Below are positions 36,728 through 46,108 of a DNA stretch of 64,000 nt, in pieces. The translations under genes and the position numbers were made by a program. The notes beneath the pieces are model-generated. The model did no database searches, was not told where the DNA came from, and was given only the letters and a program-made list of their open reading frames with translations. How positions within the stretch are numbered: position 1 is the first letter of the stretch; each line of letters begins with the position of its first letter. This stretch comes from Microvirga sp. (lineage in GTDB: Bacteria > Pseudomonadota > Alphaproteobacteria > Rhizobiales > Beijerinckiaceae): positions 372,001 through 436,000 of the forward strand of contig NZ_JACXAB010000004.1 of the NCBI RefSeq assembly GCF_014699075.1. The letters run 5' to 3'.

Positions 36728-37793
36728 GCTGACGCCTCGCACCAACTCGCCCACGGTGATGCGCGTCTTCGCGTCGGTTGCGGCTTTCATCACGGCCTTC
36801 CTGATTGCGGGCTTCGTGATCTGGCTCATGGGCCGTTCGCCGATCGCCGCCTTCGATGTCTATGTGCTCCAGCCGCTGAGCGACCCCTGGTCGCTTCAGG
36901 AACTTATCGTCAAGGCCACCCCGATGGCGCTTATCGCCATCGGCCTGTCATATTGCTTTCGCGCCAATCTCTGGAACATCGGCGCAGAAGGGCAGTATGT
37001 GATCGGGGCGGTGCTTGGGGGCTGGCTTGCGCTCCGGACCCATGGAACCGATGCCGGCGCCTGGGTGCTGCCGCTCATGCTGCTGCTCGGCGTCATTGGC
37101 GGCGCCCTCTGGGGACTGATACCGGCCTTCCTGAAGACGCGCTTCGGGGTCAACGAAATCCTCACCAGCCTGATGCTGGTTTATGTGGCGCAGCTGATCC
37201 TCGATTATCTCGTGCGCGGACCCTGGCGCGATCCTAAGGGCTTCAACTTCCCGCAATCGGTCACCTTCGACCCATCCGCGACGCTGCATCCCATCCTGGA
37301 AGGCGGCCGTGTGCATTACGGGGCGGTGTTTGCAGCCATCGCCGTCCTGGTCACCGCCATCGTCTTGGGACGAACCCTGTTCGGATACCGCCTGAAGCTC
37401 ACGGGCGATGCGCCCCGCGCGGCCCGCTTCGCCGGCTTCAGCTCCAAGGCGACAATCCTCGCGGTCTTCGCGATATCCGGTGGGCTCGCCGGACTGGCAG
37501 GCATCTCGGAAGTCTCAGGGCAGATTGGCCAGCTCCAGCCGTCGATCTCCCCCGGCTACGGCTTCACGGCCATCACGGTCGCGTTCCTCGGGCGCCTCAA
37601 TCCCATTGGCATCCTGGTTGCTTCGCTTGTGGTTGCCCTCACCTTCATCGGTGGCGAGAGCGCCCAGATCATGCTGAAACTGCCGCTCGATCTCACCCAG
37701 GCGTTCCAGGGCATCCTGCTGCTATGCGTGCTCGCAGCCGATGCCATGGTCAGCTACCGCATTCGCTTCGTGACACGGGGAGGGGGCAAATGA
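36717..37793 (+). CDS. ABC transporter permease 1, BMP-type nucleoside importer (YufP-like)
   Basis: 358 residues from ATG 36717, preceded by GAGGGAGG and overlapping the ATPase gene by 11 bp. About ten hydrophobic helices with the BPD_transp_2 pattern: YCFRANLWNIGAEGQYVIGA, FGVNEILTSLMLVYVAQLIL, GDAPRAARFAGFSSKATILA, GYGFTAITVAFLGRLNPIGI. It forms half of the channel with the next gene. Confidence 0.92.
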   Translation: MRFELTPRTNSPTVMRVFASVAAFITAFLIAGFVIWLMGRSPIAAFDVYVLQPLSDPWSLQELIVKATPMALIAIGLSYCFRANLWNIGAEGQYVIGAVLGGWLALRTHGTDAGAWVLPLMLLLGVIGGALWGLIPAFLKTRFGVNEILTSLMLVYVAQLILDYLVRGPWRDPKGFNFPQSVTFDPSATLHPILEGGRVHYGAVFAAIAVLVTAIVLGRTLFGYRLKLTGDAPRAARFAGFSSKATILAVFAISGGLAGLAGISEVSGQIGQLQPSISPGYGFTAITVAFLGRLNPIGILVASLVVALTFIGGESAQIMLKLPLDLTQAFQGILLLCVLAADAMVSYRIRFVTRGGGK

Positions 37794-38707
37794 CCACTTT
37801 CGAGGCCATTCTGCTGACCATTGTCACCGCCTCCACGCCGCTGCTGATCGCCGCCCTCGGCGAACTTGTGACGGAGCGCTCCGGCGTCCTGAACTTGGGT
37901 GTCGAGGGCATGATGGTAATGGGTGCCGCCTGCAGCTTCGCCGCTGCCGTGACCTTCGACTCCACACTCCTCGGCGTGGCCGCCGGCATGCTGGCCGGTG
38001 CTCTCATGGCGGCGCTCTTCGCGCTGCTCGTTCTGGGCTTTGCCGCGAACCAGACCGGTTCGGGCCTTGCGCTCACGATCCTGGGTCTTGGCCTCTCCGG
38101 GCTGATCGGAGCTCCGTTCGTCGGCGCGCGGCGGGATCCCGTCGCGCCGGTCGACATCCCCGGATTGAGCGATATCCCCATCATCGGCCGCCTGTTCTTC
38201 GAGCAGGATCTCTTCGTCTATGCCTCGATCCTGCTGACGGTTCTAGTCGGCCTCTACCTCATGCGCACCCGTTCGGGCCTCACCCTGCGCTCCATCGGCG
38301 AGAACCATACCTCGGCCAATGCGCTCGGCCTGCCGGTGTGGCGAGTACGCTTCTGGGCCATCCTGTTCGGCGGGGCCTGTGCCGGCTTGGCCGGAGCCTA
38401 TCTCGCTCTCGTCTATACCCGCTTCTGGTCCCCCGGAATGACGGCAGGACGCGGCTGGATCGCCCTGGCGCTGGTGGTTTTCGCCGCCTGGCGGCCCGGC
38501 TGGGTGCTGGTGGGTGCGTACATCTTCGGTGCCGCCACGGTGCTGCAGCTTCACGCTCAGGCTGCGCAGTTCGGAGTGCCGTCGCAGGTGCTCTCGGCGG
38601 TGCCCTATCTGGCCACGATCATCGCCCTTCTCCTCCTCTCCATCCGGCATGGCCGGGCCATTGGAGCCCCCGGATCCTTAGGTGTGCCCTTCGTGCCTGA
38701 CCGGTGA
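37790..38707 (+). CDS. ABC transporter permease 2, BMP-type nucleoside importer (YufQ-like)
   Basis: 305 residues from ATG 37790, overlapping the previous stop by four bases (ATGA). Hydrophobic helices with family segments ALGELVTERSGVLNLGVEGM, NQTGSGLALTILGLGLSGLI, LRSIGENHTSANALGLPVWR and LALVVFAAWRPGWVLVGAYI. It pairs with permease 1. Confidence 0.92.
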   Translation: MTTFEAILLTIVTASTPLLIAALGELVTERSGVLNLGVEGMMVMGAACSFAAAVTFDSTLLGVAAGMLAGALMAALFALLVLGFAANQTGSGLALTILGLGLSGLIGAPFVGARRDPVAPVDIPGLSDIPIIGRLFFEQDLFVYASILLTVLVGLYLMRTRSGLTLRSIGENHTSANALGLPVWRVRFWAILFGGACAGLAGAYLALVYTRFWSPGMTAGRGWIALALVVFAAWRPGWVLVGAYIFGAATVLQLHAQAAQFGVPSQVLSAVPYLATIIALLLLSIRHGRAIGAPGSLGVPFVPDR

Positions 38708-38810
38708 GCGATGCGGTGTTAATCTGACCAAAGTGTAGGCAGAGGAATTCTTGCCAGAAGCCTCCAGACCTGCGACGGAATAGTGGAAATCCAACCTCGA
38801 GGGAACGAGC

Positions 38811-39893
38811 ATGTTTTCAGGGAAAGTCTTCGGAGCCTTGGCAGGAGTAGCGGTCCTGGCTCTGTCGGCCACGGGCGCAGTTGCCCAGGCAAAGGATAAG
38901 ATCAAGGTCGGCTTCATCTATGTGGGCCCGGTTGGCGACCACGGCTGGAGCTACCAGCACGATGTGGGCCGTCAGGCCATCGAGAAGGCCTTTCCGGGCA
39001 AGGTCACCACGACCTTCGTGGAAAGCGTGCCGGAGGCCGATTCCGAGCGCGCCATCGAGCAACTGGCCCGTACCGGCCATGACCTGATTTTCACGACCTC
39101 CTTCGGCTTCATGGAGCCGACCCTGAAGGTCGCCAAGAAGTACCCGAACATCAAGTTCGAGCACGCCACCGGCTTCAAGCGCAACCCCAACCTCTCGACC
39201 TATGCGGCGAAGTTCCACGAGGGCCGCTACATCATCGGCCAGATCGCCGGCAAGATGACCAAGTCGAACACCATCGGCTATGTGGGCGCCTTCCCGATCC
39301 CGGAAGTGATCGCCGGCATCAACGCCTTCTATCTCGGCGCCCAATCGGTGAACCCGGCCGTCAAGATCAAGATCGTGTTCGCCAACACCTGGTACGACCC
39401 GGCCAAGGAAGGCGACGCCGCCAAGGCGCTCCTCGACCAAGGCGTCGACATGCTGGCCCAGCACACGGACAGCCCGGCTCCGATCCAGGCCGCCGAGGCC
39501 CGCGGCAAGTTCGGCTTCGGCCAGGCTTCGGACATGGAGCGCTTCGCTCCCAAGGCGCAGCTGACGGCCATCGTCGACAACTGGTCGGACTACTACGTCG
39601 CCCGCGCCAAGGCCGTCCTCGACGGCACCTGGAAGTCCGAGGACGTATGGGGCGGTCTGGCTTCCAACATGGTCGTGATGACGCCCTACAAGAACATGCC
39701 CGACGACGTGAAGAAGCTGGCCCAGGAGACCGAGGCCGCCATTCGCTCCGGCAAGCTCAACCCATTCAAGTGCCCGATCACGGGTCAGGACGGCAAGGAG
39801 ATCGAGTGCAAGGGCCAGGGCGCCCTCTCGGACGAGCAGGTGCTCGGCATGAACTTCTACGTGAAGGGCATCGAGGACAAGATCCCGCAATAA
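38811..39893 (+). CDS. BMP-family substrate-binding protein
   Basis: 360 residues with GAGGGAACGAGC upstream of the ATG. The signal peptide ends at AVAQA. The mature protein has the BMP/PnrA fold: KIKVGFIYVGPVGDHGWSYQ, FTTSFGFMEPTLKVAKKYPN, RYIIGQIAGKMTKSNTIGYV, DMLAQHTDSPAPIQAAEARG. It should capture a nucleoside in the periplasm for the upstream transporter. Binding proteins of this sort are usually expressed in excess; here the gene is last in the operon with a 103-bp gap before it, so it may have an extra promoter. Confidence 0.93.
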   Translation: MFSGKVFGALAGVAVLALSATGAVAQAKDKIKVGFIYVGPVGDHGWSYQHDVGRQAIEKAFPGKVTTTFVESVPEADSERAIEQLARTGHDLIFTTSFGFMEPTLKVAKKYPNIKFEHATGFKRNPNLSTYAAKFHEGRYIIGQIAGKMTKSNTIGYVGAFPIPEVIAGINAFYLGAQSVNPAVKIKIVFANTWYDPAKEGDAAKALLDQGVDMLAQHTDSPAPIQAAEARGKFGFGQASDMERFAPKAQLTAIVDNWSDYYVARAKAVLDGTWKSEDVWGGLASNMVVMTPYKNMPDDVKKLAQETEAAIRSGKLNPFKCPITGQDGKEIECKGQGALSDEQVLGMNFYVKGIEDKIPQ

Positions 39894-39917
39894 GCCAAAA
39901 CGGGTCGCAAGAGGTGA

Positions 39918-39949
39918 GGGCAGCCGAGAGATCGGCTGCTCTTTTCGTT
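39918..39949 (+). terminator. Intrinsic terminator after the BMP operon
   Basis: GCAGCCGA (39920-39927), loop GAGA, TCGGCTGC (39932-39939) form a perfect 8-bp stem, extendable by two or three pairs, followed by TCTTTTCGTTT. Confidence 0.8.
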
Positions 39950-39976
39950 TGAACCGCTATATCCGTGAACCGACCT

Positions 39977-40080
39977 AGAGCATCGGACGAGAAGTCGGAT
40001 CCGGTGAGTTCTGCATCTTAGCGGTCCTGGAGCCATCGCGACGCCGTCAAGGGTGCGTCCACTTAACAGTCCGATGCTCT
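39977..40080. repeat. Intergenic palindromic repeat element, copy 2
   Basis: A 104-bp element whose ends are a perfect 12-bp inverted repeat: AGAGCATCGGAC (39977-39988) and GTCCGATGCTCT (40069-40080). The same end sequence bounds the element at 24625-24676. The interior differs from copy 1, so the two are related families or diverged copies. It lies between the BMP operon terminator and pncA. Confidence 0.65.
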
Positions 40081-40105
40081 ATGGTGCAGGGAAGGACAGT
40101 GCATC

Positions 40106-40738
40106 GTGAAGCCAGGTGATCAGGACATCCTTATCGTAACTGACGTCCAGTACGACTTCCTTCCGGGCGGCGCGCTTGCGGTGCCGCAAGGCGGTGAGGT
40201 GATCGATCCGATCAATCGCCTCGCCAAAGCCTTCCGCCATGTGGTCTTAACGCAGGACTGGCATCCGAAGGGGCATGCCTCCTTCGCCTCAAACCATCCG
40301 GGCAGGCAACCCTTCGAGATGATCGATTTGCATTATGGCCCGCAGGTCCTCTGGCCGGACCATTGTGTGCAGAGCACACCCGGCGCAGAGATCTCTCGCG
40401 AGTTGGATATTCCGCACGCGCAGCTCGTCATCCGCAAAGGCTACAACCAGGATATCGACAGTTACTCGGGTTTCAAGGAAGCGGACCGGCAAACGCAGAC
40501 AGGTCTCGCCGGTTATTTGAAGGAGCGCGGGTTCCGGCGGGTCTTCTGCGCGGGACTAGCCCTGGATTTCTGCGTTGCCTGGACCGCGCTCGATGCTGCC
40601 GCTGCCGGTTTCGACACCTTCCTCATTGAGGATGCCTCGCGGGCCATCGACACGAATGGCTCGCTTGTGAGAGCCCAAAATGATTTGAGCGCCGCCGGTG
40701 TTAACATCATCGGCAGCGCTCAGCTTGAAGGTGCATAG
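40106..40738 (+). CDS. pncA: Nicotinamidase
   Basis: 210 residues from GTG 40106, preceded by GGAAGGA. PncA hydrolyses nicotinamide to nicotinate for NAD salvage. The catalytic triad is visible: Asp13 (ILIVTDVQYDF), Lys111 (IRKGYNQDIDSYSGF) and Cys156 (AGLALDFCVAWTALDA). The metal site is Asp51, His53, His57 (TQDWHPKGHASF) and the DHCVQ segment follows. It lies just after a nucleoside importer operon, which may reflect shared nucleoside/NAD salvage, although a terminator and repeat separate them. Confidence 0.95.
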   Translation: MKPGDQDILIVTDVQYDFLPGGALAVPQGGEVIDPINRLAKAFRHVVLTQDWHPKGHASFASNHPGRQPFEMIDLHYGPQVLWPDHCVQSTPGAEISRELDIPHAQLVIRKGYNQDIDSYSGFKEADRQTQTGLAGYLKERGFRRVFCAGLALDFCVAWTALDAAAAGFDTFLIEDASRAIDTNGSLVRAQNDLSAAGVNIIGSAQLEGA

Positions 40739-40750
40739 AGGGCAGGGCGG

Positions 40751-42067
40751 TTAAACCGTTGTCCCATGCAGATCGTATTCGTCCGAGCTTTCTATTCTGA
40801 CATTCACGATCTCGCCGGCCTTGAGCGGCTGTCGTGAGGCCACATAGACCACGCCGTCGATTTCCGGAGCGTCATACTTGGTGCGGCCGGTGGCGACCGT
40901 CGCGCCGGCCTCGTCGATGATCACCGGGAGCGTTTTGCCGACCTTGCTCTTGAGGATCCTGGCGCTGACCTTCTGCTGGGTCTGCATGAAGCGATGCCAG
41001 CGCTCCTCCTTCACCTCGGCCGGCACTGCGCCGGCGATGTCGTTGGCGGGCGCGCCCTGGACCGGCTCGTACTGGAAGCAGCCGGCACGGTCGATCTTCG
41101 CGTCCTTCAGCCATTGCACCAGGAGGTCCATGTCCTCCTCCGTCTCGCCGGGGAAGCCGACGATGAAGGTCGAGCGGATCGCCAGATCAGGGCAGATCTC
41201 GCGCCATTTGTGGATCCGCTCCAGGGTCTTCTCCTGATTGCCGGGGCGGCGCATGAGCTTCAGAACGCTCGGGGAGGCATGCTGGAAGGGGATGTCGAGA
41301 TAGGGAAGGATCTTGCCCTCGGCCATCAGCGGGATGACCTCGTCCACGTGCGGATAGGGGTAGACGTAGTGCATGCGCACCCACATGCCGAGCTCGCCCA
41401 ACTCCCTGGCCAACTCGAAGAACCGGGTGCGGACCTCCCGATCCTTCCACAGGCTCGGCTGGTACTTGATGTCAAGGCCATAGGCGCTGGTGTCCTGGGA
41501 GATCACCAGGAGTTCCTTGACACCCGCCCTGGCAAGCTTCTCGGCCTCGCGCAGAACGTCGCCGATGGGGCGGCTGACGAGATCACCGCGGAGCTTCGGG
41601 ATGATGCAGAAGGAGCAGCGGTTGTTGCAGCCCTCGGATATCTTCAGATAGGCATAATGGCGCGGCGTCAGCTTCACGCCCTGCGGCGGCACGAGGTCCA
41701 CGAACGGATCGTGGGCCGGTGGCACGGCCTGATGGACGGCCGAGACGACGGATTCGTAAGCCTGCGGACCCGTGATCGCCAGAACGTTCGGGAACTGATC
41801 GCGGATCTGCTCAGGTTCGGCACCCATGCAGCCTGTGACAATGACCTTGCCATTCTCAGCCATGGCCTCGCCGATAGCCTCAAGGGACTCGGCCTTGGCA
41901 CTGTCGAGGAAGCCGCAGGTGTTGACGATCACCACGTCGGCCCCGTCATGCTCTTTGGTCAACTGGTAACCTTGAGCGCGGAGCTGGGTGATGATGCGCT
42001 CAGAATCGACCAAGGCCTTCGGGCAGCCCAGGGATACGAACGAGACTTTGGGCGCGGGAGCATTCAT
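40751..42067 (-). CDS. rimO: Ribosomal protein S12 methylthiotransferase
   Basis: 438 residues from ATG 42067 (a TTG at 42088 would add 7). RimO methylthiolates an Asp of ribosomal protein S12 using two iron-sulfur clusters. The UPF0004 domain has cysteines in [26 protein letters not shown] and [11 protein letters not shown]. The radical-SAM motif is CNNRCSFC in [19 protein letters not shown]. The C-terminal TRAM domain ([20 protein letters not shown]) binds substrate. RimO rather than MiaB is indicated by [13 protein letters not shown] and the DAPEIDG motif. Confidence 0.94.
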   Translation of the reverse strand: MNAPAPKVSFVSLGCPKALVDSERIITQLRAQGYQLTKEHDGADVVIVNTCGFLDSAKAESLEAIGEAMAENGKVIVTGCMGAEPEQIRDQFPNVLAITGPQAYESVVSAVHQAVPPAHDPFVDLVPPQGVKLTPRHYAYLKISEGCNNRCSFCIIPKLRGDLVSRPIGDVLREAEKLARAGVKELLVISQDTSAYGLDIKYQPSLWKDREVRTRFFELARELGELGMWVRMHYVYPYPHVDEVIPLMAEGKILPYLDIPFQHASPSVLKLMRRPGNQEKTLERIHKWREICPDLAIRSTFIVGFPGETEEDMDLLVQWLKDAKIDRAGCFQYEPVQGAPANDIAGAVPAEVKEERWHRFMQTQQKVSARILKSKVGKTLPVIIDEAGATVATGRTKYDAPEIDGVVYVASRQPLKAGEIVNVRIESSDEYDLHGTTV

Positions 42068-42376
42068 CCGCCAAATCCAATCTTCCAAATCAAAATGACA
42101 TCATGCTGGTGCCCGCCTCAGGCCGCATCGGAGCGAATTCGTGGCGGAGAAACCTGTCTGATCCAAGGCAGGAACACTTTTTGAGCGAGGCGCCGTAGCG
42201 CATACCCCCAAGCAATCTCCTGAATCAATCCAGCCCTTAGCGCAGGCGTTCCACAAGCCTGGGAACACGCGCCATAAGACACGCGTGTGCCTTTACAACA
42301 CCGGGTCCACCTTTACAACATTCGGGATTGACGCGGGGCCGAAGAGCAAGGCTTAGGGATGGAGCGAGCGTCCAAG
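42068..42376. other. Intergenic region with short direct repeats
   Basis: No gene seen. CCTTTACAACA occurs twice, at 42290-42300 and 42310-42320, exactly 20 bp apart, inside a longer similar unit (followed by CCGGG and TTCGGG). Two helical turns of spacing would suit a protein binding site, but this is only a pattern. Confidence 0.4.
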
Positions 42377-42727
42377 TTACTGCGCCGCGATCTCCTTCAC
42401 AATCCTGTCTGCGAAGAGCTGAAGCTCGGCCTTGTCGCCGCGAGAGAAGGAGCCGGGCTTGGTATCGAGAAGGCACAGCGTTCCGAGGCGTATGTGCTTC
42501 AGAAAAATTCGGGGAGCCCCGGCGTAGGACCGGAGGTAGGGGGCGCCGGTGACGAAAGGGTTGTCTTTGAAGCGATCATCGGCCAAGGCATCGCTGACCA
42601 CAAAGACCTCGTCGCTCGGGATCGTATAACTGCAGAAGGCGGCACTTCTCGGCGCCGGTCGGTGCTGCCCGTCGGGCCACCGGGCAGACGCGCAATGCCG
42701 AAGCAGTCGACCTGTTCGAATGAGCAT
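42377..42727 (-). pseudogene. GAF-domain protein remnant
   Basis: The C-terminal part reads as a GAF domain: RSAAFCSYTIPSDEVFVVSD, ALADDRFKDNPFVTG, RSYAGAP, IRLGTLCLLDTKPGSFSRGD. GAF proteins of this kind usually have a preceding conserved segment (IS-hydrophobic, then a W/F-x-K run) that is missing here; the first 30 codons are Arg-rich and look out of frame. The loop after YAGAP is also altered. I read it as the decayed end of a GAF sensor protein, although a short intact protein cannot be ruled out. Confidence 0.55.
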
Positions 42728-42729
42728 TG

Positions 42730-44222
42730 ACCGTGATACCGGGCCAACGCCGGGAGTTGCTGCCGGAATATACGGAGCAGGTCCTTTATACAGGCCAGCC
42801 TCTCAGAGCCATTCCGCTGTTCCACGGAAATCCTGCATCGCGCCGATCTTAATGTGAAGGAGCGCTGGGATGCGTAGCTCGGCCTCGCCCACGCCTTGGC
42901 CTGGAGCAGCCAACAAAGGCTTGCCATTCCGGTCTTTACGGAAATCCTGGCATTCAACTCGAACGACATCGAGGCGCTGATCGGGCGGGGTAATGCGCTC
43001 AATGACATTACGGAACACAAGGCTACCCTTGTCGATTCCGAGGTGGTTCTGGCGCTGCAGCCCATCAATGTGGAAGCGATCCGCTGCGCAGCCACAGCCG
43101 AGAGATCCATGGGGCTTCCCCGGGCCACTCTGGCACGCTTGGAGCCGCTTTTTACTTCAGATTATCGCAAACCCGCGACCCTGTTCATTGCTGCTCAAGC
43201 CCGACGGGAGATGGGGCGCCCTGATCTGGCGGAGGGATACGCCCGCGCGGTTCTCGCGCAGAAGCCAGCCGACGAGGGCGCTCAGCGCCTACTTGAGCAG
43301 ATTGGCTTGGAACGGCGCCCGTCGATCCAGGTCGAATCTCGGTACGCAAGGCGCTCGTACGATCCGGCGATCCGGTTCCTGCAGGCGTCTCACGAACTAA
43401 CCGTCAACAACGGCCTGACCAAGTTCGCGCCGCAAGCTTGCTTCATGCGCTATCAGGGCGGAGATTTCCCGAGTGTCGACATGTACAGCATTGGCACCTC
43501 CGGCCGGCATCGGTTTGACGATTTCTTCGAATTCGAGTCCTCGCTCTTGCTCAACTTAGAAGAGGAGGAGCGGCGGAATCGTGCCGACGGGAACGAGGAT
43601 CAGGAAGTCACGCTCACGCACGAGACGACCTTCAGCCTTATCCCATCGGATCCCCTCCGGTTCGATCTGATCCGATCCCAATCTCGGGCGCCGGTAGGCG
43701 GACGAGAACACGCGCTCAATCGTGAACGATATCCTGGCCAATGACTTCGGCTTGTCGGTCGACATCACGCCTGACAACGCGACCCACTTCAGCGGCCGGG
43801 CGATCTACAGCCATTATTCCGACGGCAATGACCGCGTCTGGGGTCAGGTCGAGGCCGCCGAGAGGTTTAACGCCAACCCATATTTCTGGCTCGGCGCTTG
43901 CTACACGGCCTCCGACTTCGAGGAATTGAGCGATAATGGGTATTGGAATCCTGAGCGCTATCAGTCCCTAGAAGCCAGCCTGCAGTTCTATGGCCCGCTG
44001 GCGGACAAGTGGTGGTTCGAGATCCAAGGCACTGCCGGATATGGTTGGAGCGATCCCCGGGAGGGCGGCTTCGTCTACTACGCCTCGGCACGCCTCAATT
44101 ATGACTTCACTCCGCAGGCCTCGTTCGCCTTTTATGCGAACCATCTGATCGCGTATGCGCGCTCATCTGAGGATGACGGGAACTTCAGCGCGGACGATGA
44201 CCAGCCGTTCCGCCGCTGGTGA
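42730..44222 (+). pseudogene. TPR plus outer-membrane beta-barrel export protein, broken gene
   Basis: TPR-like helices are spread over two frames: LYTGQPLRAIPLF in one, then EILHRADLNVKERWDA, a TAG stop (42875-42877), and LGLAHALAWSSQQRLAIPVF in another, so there is a frameshift near 42,825 and a nonsense codon. The frame continues with more TPR-like helices and the start of a barrel (SSLLLNLEEEERRN, LTHETTFSLIPSDPLRFDLI). A second frameshift near 43,690 moves the barrel into the third frame (VNDILANDFGLSVDI, SGRAIYSHYSDGNDRVWGQV, YWNPERYQSLEASLQFYGPL) up to a C-terminal RRW. The layout recalls PgaA/BcsC-type polysaccharide exporters. Non-functional as read. Confidence 0.65.
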
Positions 44223-44292
44223 GTCGGCGGACAGCTGCGGGTTCGGTGGTAAGCGGCGGGATAACACTCAGGATCGTACATCAAATCTGAAT

Positions 44293-44330
44293 GAGCGACC
44301 TCGGTCATTCGGCCGAGGTCGCTCGCTTTT
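44293..44330 (+). terminator. Intrinsic terminator after the broken barrel gene
   Basis: GAGCGACCTCGG (44293-44304), 8-base loop, CCGAGGTCGCTC (44313-44324) form a perfect 12-bp stem followed by GCTTTT. It also lies just beyond the end of the opposing RTX gene. Confidence 0.8.
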
Positions 44331-44346
44331 GTAGATGAGGCTTAGG

Positions 44347-45765
44347 TTAGATCACGATAAAGTCGGCGGCAGTCAGAGCTGCCTTGTTCTCGATCATGGC
44401 GAACCTCACTGCAGCGGCCGAGCCCGATCCGTCCTTGTCGTAATACAAGGCGCCGGTGTTCCTGTTGTAGACGATATGGTCGTTGCTATCCAAGGCCTTC
44501 TCGCCAGCCCGGAACCACGACGAGCGCAGTTGCCCCTCAACTGAGGTTTTGGTGAAGATTGAATCGTTGAGACGAATGGTGTCATCGACGACGCTGAAGT
44601 CCTTGATCGTGTCCAGGTTAGTGGTGGCGTTCAAAGCTGTGTCGAACGTGAAGAAATCCTTGCCGGATCCACCAATGAGGACATCATTGCCAGCCTTGCC
44701 CCATAGCTTGTCGGATCCGCCGAGGCCGCTGATCACATCCGAGCCGGACGCACCAGTGAGGTTGTCGCTACCCGCGGTGCCGAGCTTAGTCGGAGTGGGC
44801 GTCGGGGTAGGAGTAGGGGTTGGTGCAGGCTCGACTGGAGCCGGCGTGGGGAGCTGCGTCTCCCCGTCTCCTGAGTGGCTTGCGATCCAGGCATCCTTGG
44901 ACTGGCTCCAGAAGTTGCGCGCGGCCTGACCCTGCAGGATCGTGAAGCCGGCGGGAGGCTTCGGGTAGCTCGACGGCAGCGGCGTGTCGGACAGGTTCAG
45001 GAAATAATTGTTCTCGGAAGCGGTGACATTGGTCCAGGCCTCATTCAGGCGGTACAGGTCCTCGTGATCGACCCGCTCGATGGCAATGACCGTGTTCTTG
45101 ATCTCCATGCGCGGGCTGTATTCGTTGCCACCCTCATTGGTCTTGAACGGCGACATGTGGGTGATGGCGTCCTGGCCGGAGTTCTCACCCTCATGGGTGT
45201 ACTGGAACTTTTCCATCCGCATCAGTAGGCCGTCAATCTTCAGGACATCCGTGGAGCCGTTGCGAGCGCCATCGGTCGAGATGCCTGCGAAGGTTCCATC
45301 GATCAGCACGTCGCGGATGGTCCCGCTGTAAGAAAAGTCATTCTCGATGGCGTCATCTCGCATATGGGTCATCCACACATCTTCGATCACGAAGTTCTGC
45401 GATGCCGTCGATCCCTCGCCGATGCTGATACCGTCCCAGCCCTGGGTGATCTTCCAGCCCTGGATCGTGGTGTTGGGCGAGGAATCCATGTAGATGCCCG
45501 CCGAGTTGCCGTTCTCATAGGCGTAATAGATGTCCTCCCAGTCCTGGGTCAGGGACACCTCGCCCTTGAGGGTGCCGCCTTTCAGCACCGTGCCAGTGGA
45601 GTTGTACAGGCGAATTGGCCAAGTGTTCATGCCGTCGCCATCGCGCGTGGAGTTGTCAATCGTCCACGTCGAGCCCGTGGCGTCGATTAGGGTGTTGGGA
45701 GCAAGTTTGTCGAAACGGGAATACTGGGTTTGGGGGTAAACTTCGTTCAATCTAATCGTAGCCAT
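44347..45765 (-). CDS. Secreted beta-helix protein with Pro-Thr linker and RTX tail
   Basis: 472 residues from ATG 45765, preceded by TGAGGATG. The first 290 residues have the Asn/Gly/Thr-rich rhythm of a right-handed parallel beta-helix (NSTGTVLKGGTLKGEVSL, NTTIQGWKITQGWDGISIGE, NFVIEDVWMTHMRDDAIEND, GTIRDVLIDGTFAGISTDGA), the fold of polysaccharide lyases and epimerases. A Pro-Thr linker (PTPTPTPTPTPTK) leads to RTX repeats (LTGASGSDVISGLGGSDKLW; GKAGNDVLIGGSGKDFF). The C-terminus (HIVYNRNTGALYYDKDGSG) resembles that of the RTX protein at 8669-11140, so both probably use the same type I exporter. Next to an exopolysaccharide cluster, it may process polymer; no catalytic residues could be assigned. 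Confidence 0.8.
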   Translation of the reverse strand: MATIRLNEVYPQTQYSRFDKLAPNTLIDATGSTWTIDNSTRDGDGMNTWPIRLYNSTGTVLKGGTLKGEVSLTQDWEDIYYAYENGNSAGIYMDSSPNTTIQGWKITQGWDGISIGEGSTASQNFVIEDVWMTHMRDDAIENDFSYSGTIRDVLIDGTFAGISTDGARNGSTDVLKIDGLLMRMEKFQYTHEGENSGQDAITHMSPFKTNEGGNEYSPRMEIKNTVIAIERVDHEDLYRLNEAWTNVTASENNYFLNLSDTPLPSSYPKPPAGFTILQGQAARNFWSQSKDAWIASHSGDGETQLPTPAPVEPAPTPTPTPTPTPTKLGTAGSDNLTGASGSDVISGLGGSDKLWGKAGNDVLIGGSGKDFFTFDTALNATTNLDTIKDFSVVDDTIRLNDSIFTKTSVEGQLRSSWFRAGEKALDSNDHIVYNRNTGALYYDKDGSGSAAAVRFAMIENKAALTAADFIVI

Positions 45766-46108
45766 AAAAACATCCTCAGACAATTACCCCGTCCGAAGCG
45801 GGTCGAAACGGGATTGATTTAAAAATCGCCCAAAAAAGGCGTACAACGTCAGGAGTGGAATCGCCGGTCAGAAGAACACGACCAGCGTTATCAGGATGAC
45901 TATAGCGAGAAAGCATACGCCTGGACAAAACCAGAACAACGTCCTCATATCGCATAGTTTGGGCGCCGGAACTAATGCACCGGCGCCTCACCGCCCTTGC
46001 CCTGTATGGCCTTTTGCAGCTTCTCGAAACAATAGGGCGGCGGGCGTGTCTCTAGCGACTTGTCCTAAGCTTGTCCACCCCTGCCATCCCTGCCCCGGCC
46101 TGAGGGGG
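45766..46108. other. Intergenic region, no gene recognised
   Basis: The 343 bp upstream of the beta-helix/RTX gene hold no recognisable coding sequence. They should contain its promoter. The transposase remnant begins at about 46,109. Confidence 0.4.

Noticed and set aside
40994-42184. Plus-strand frame of about 396 codons over rimO
   Set aside because: Antisense to rimO, whose radical-SAM motifs are complete.
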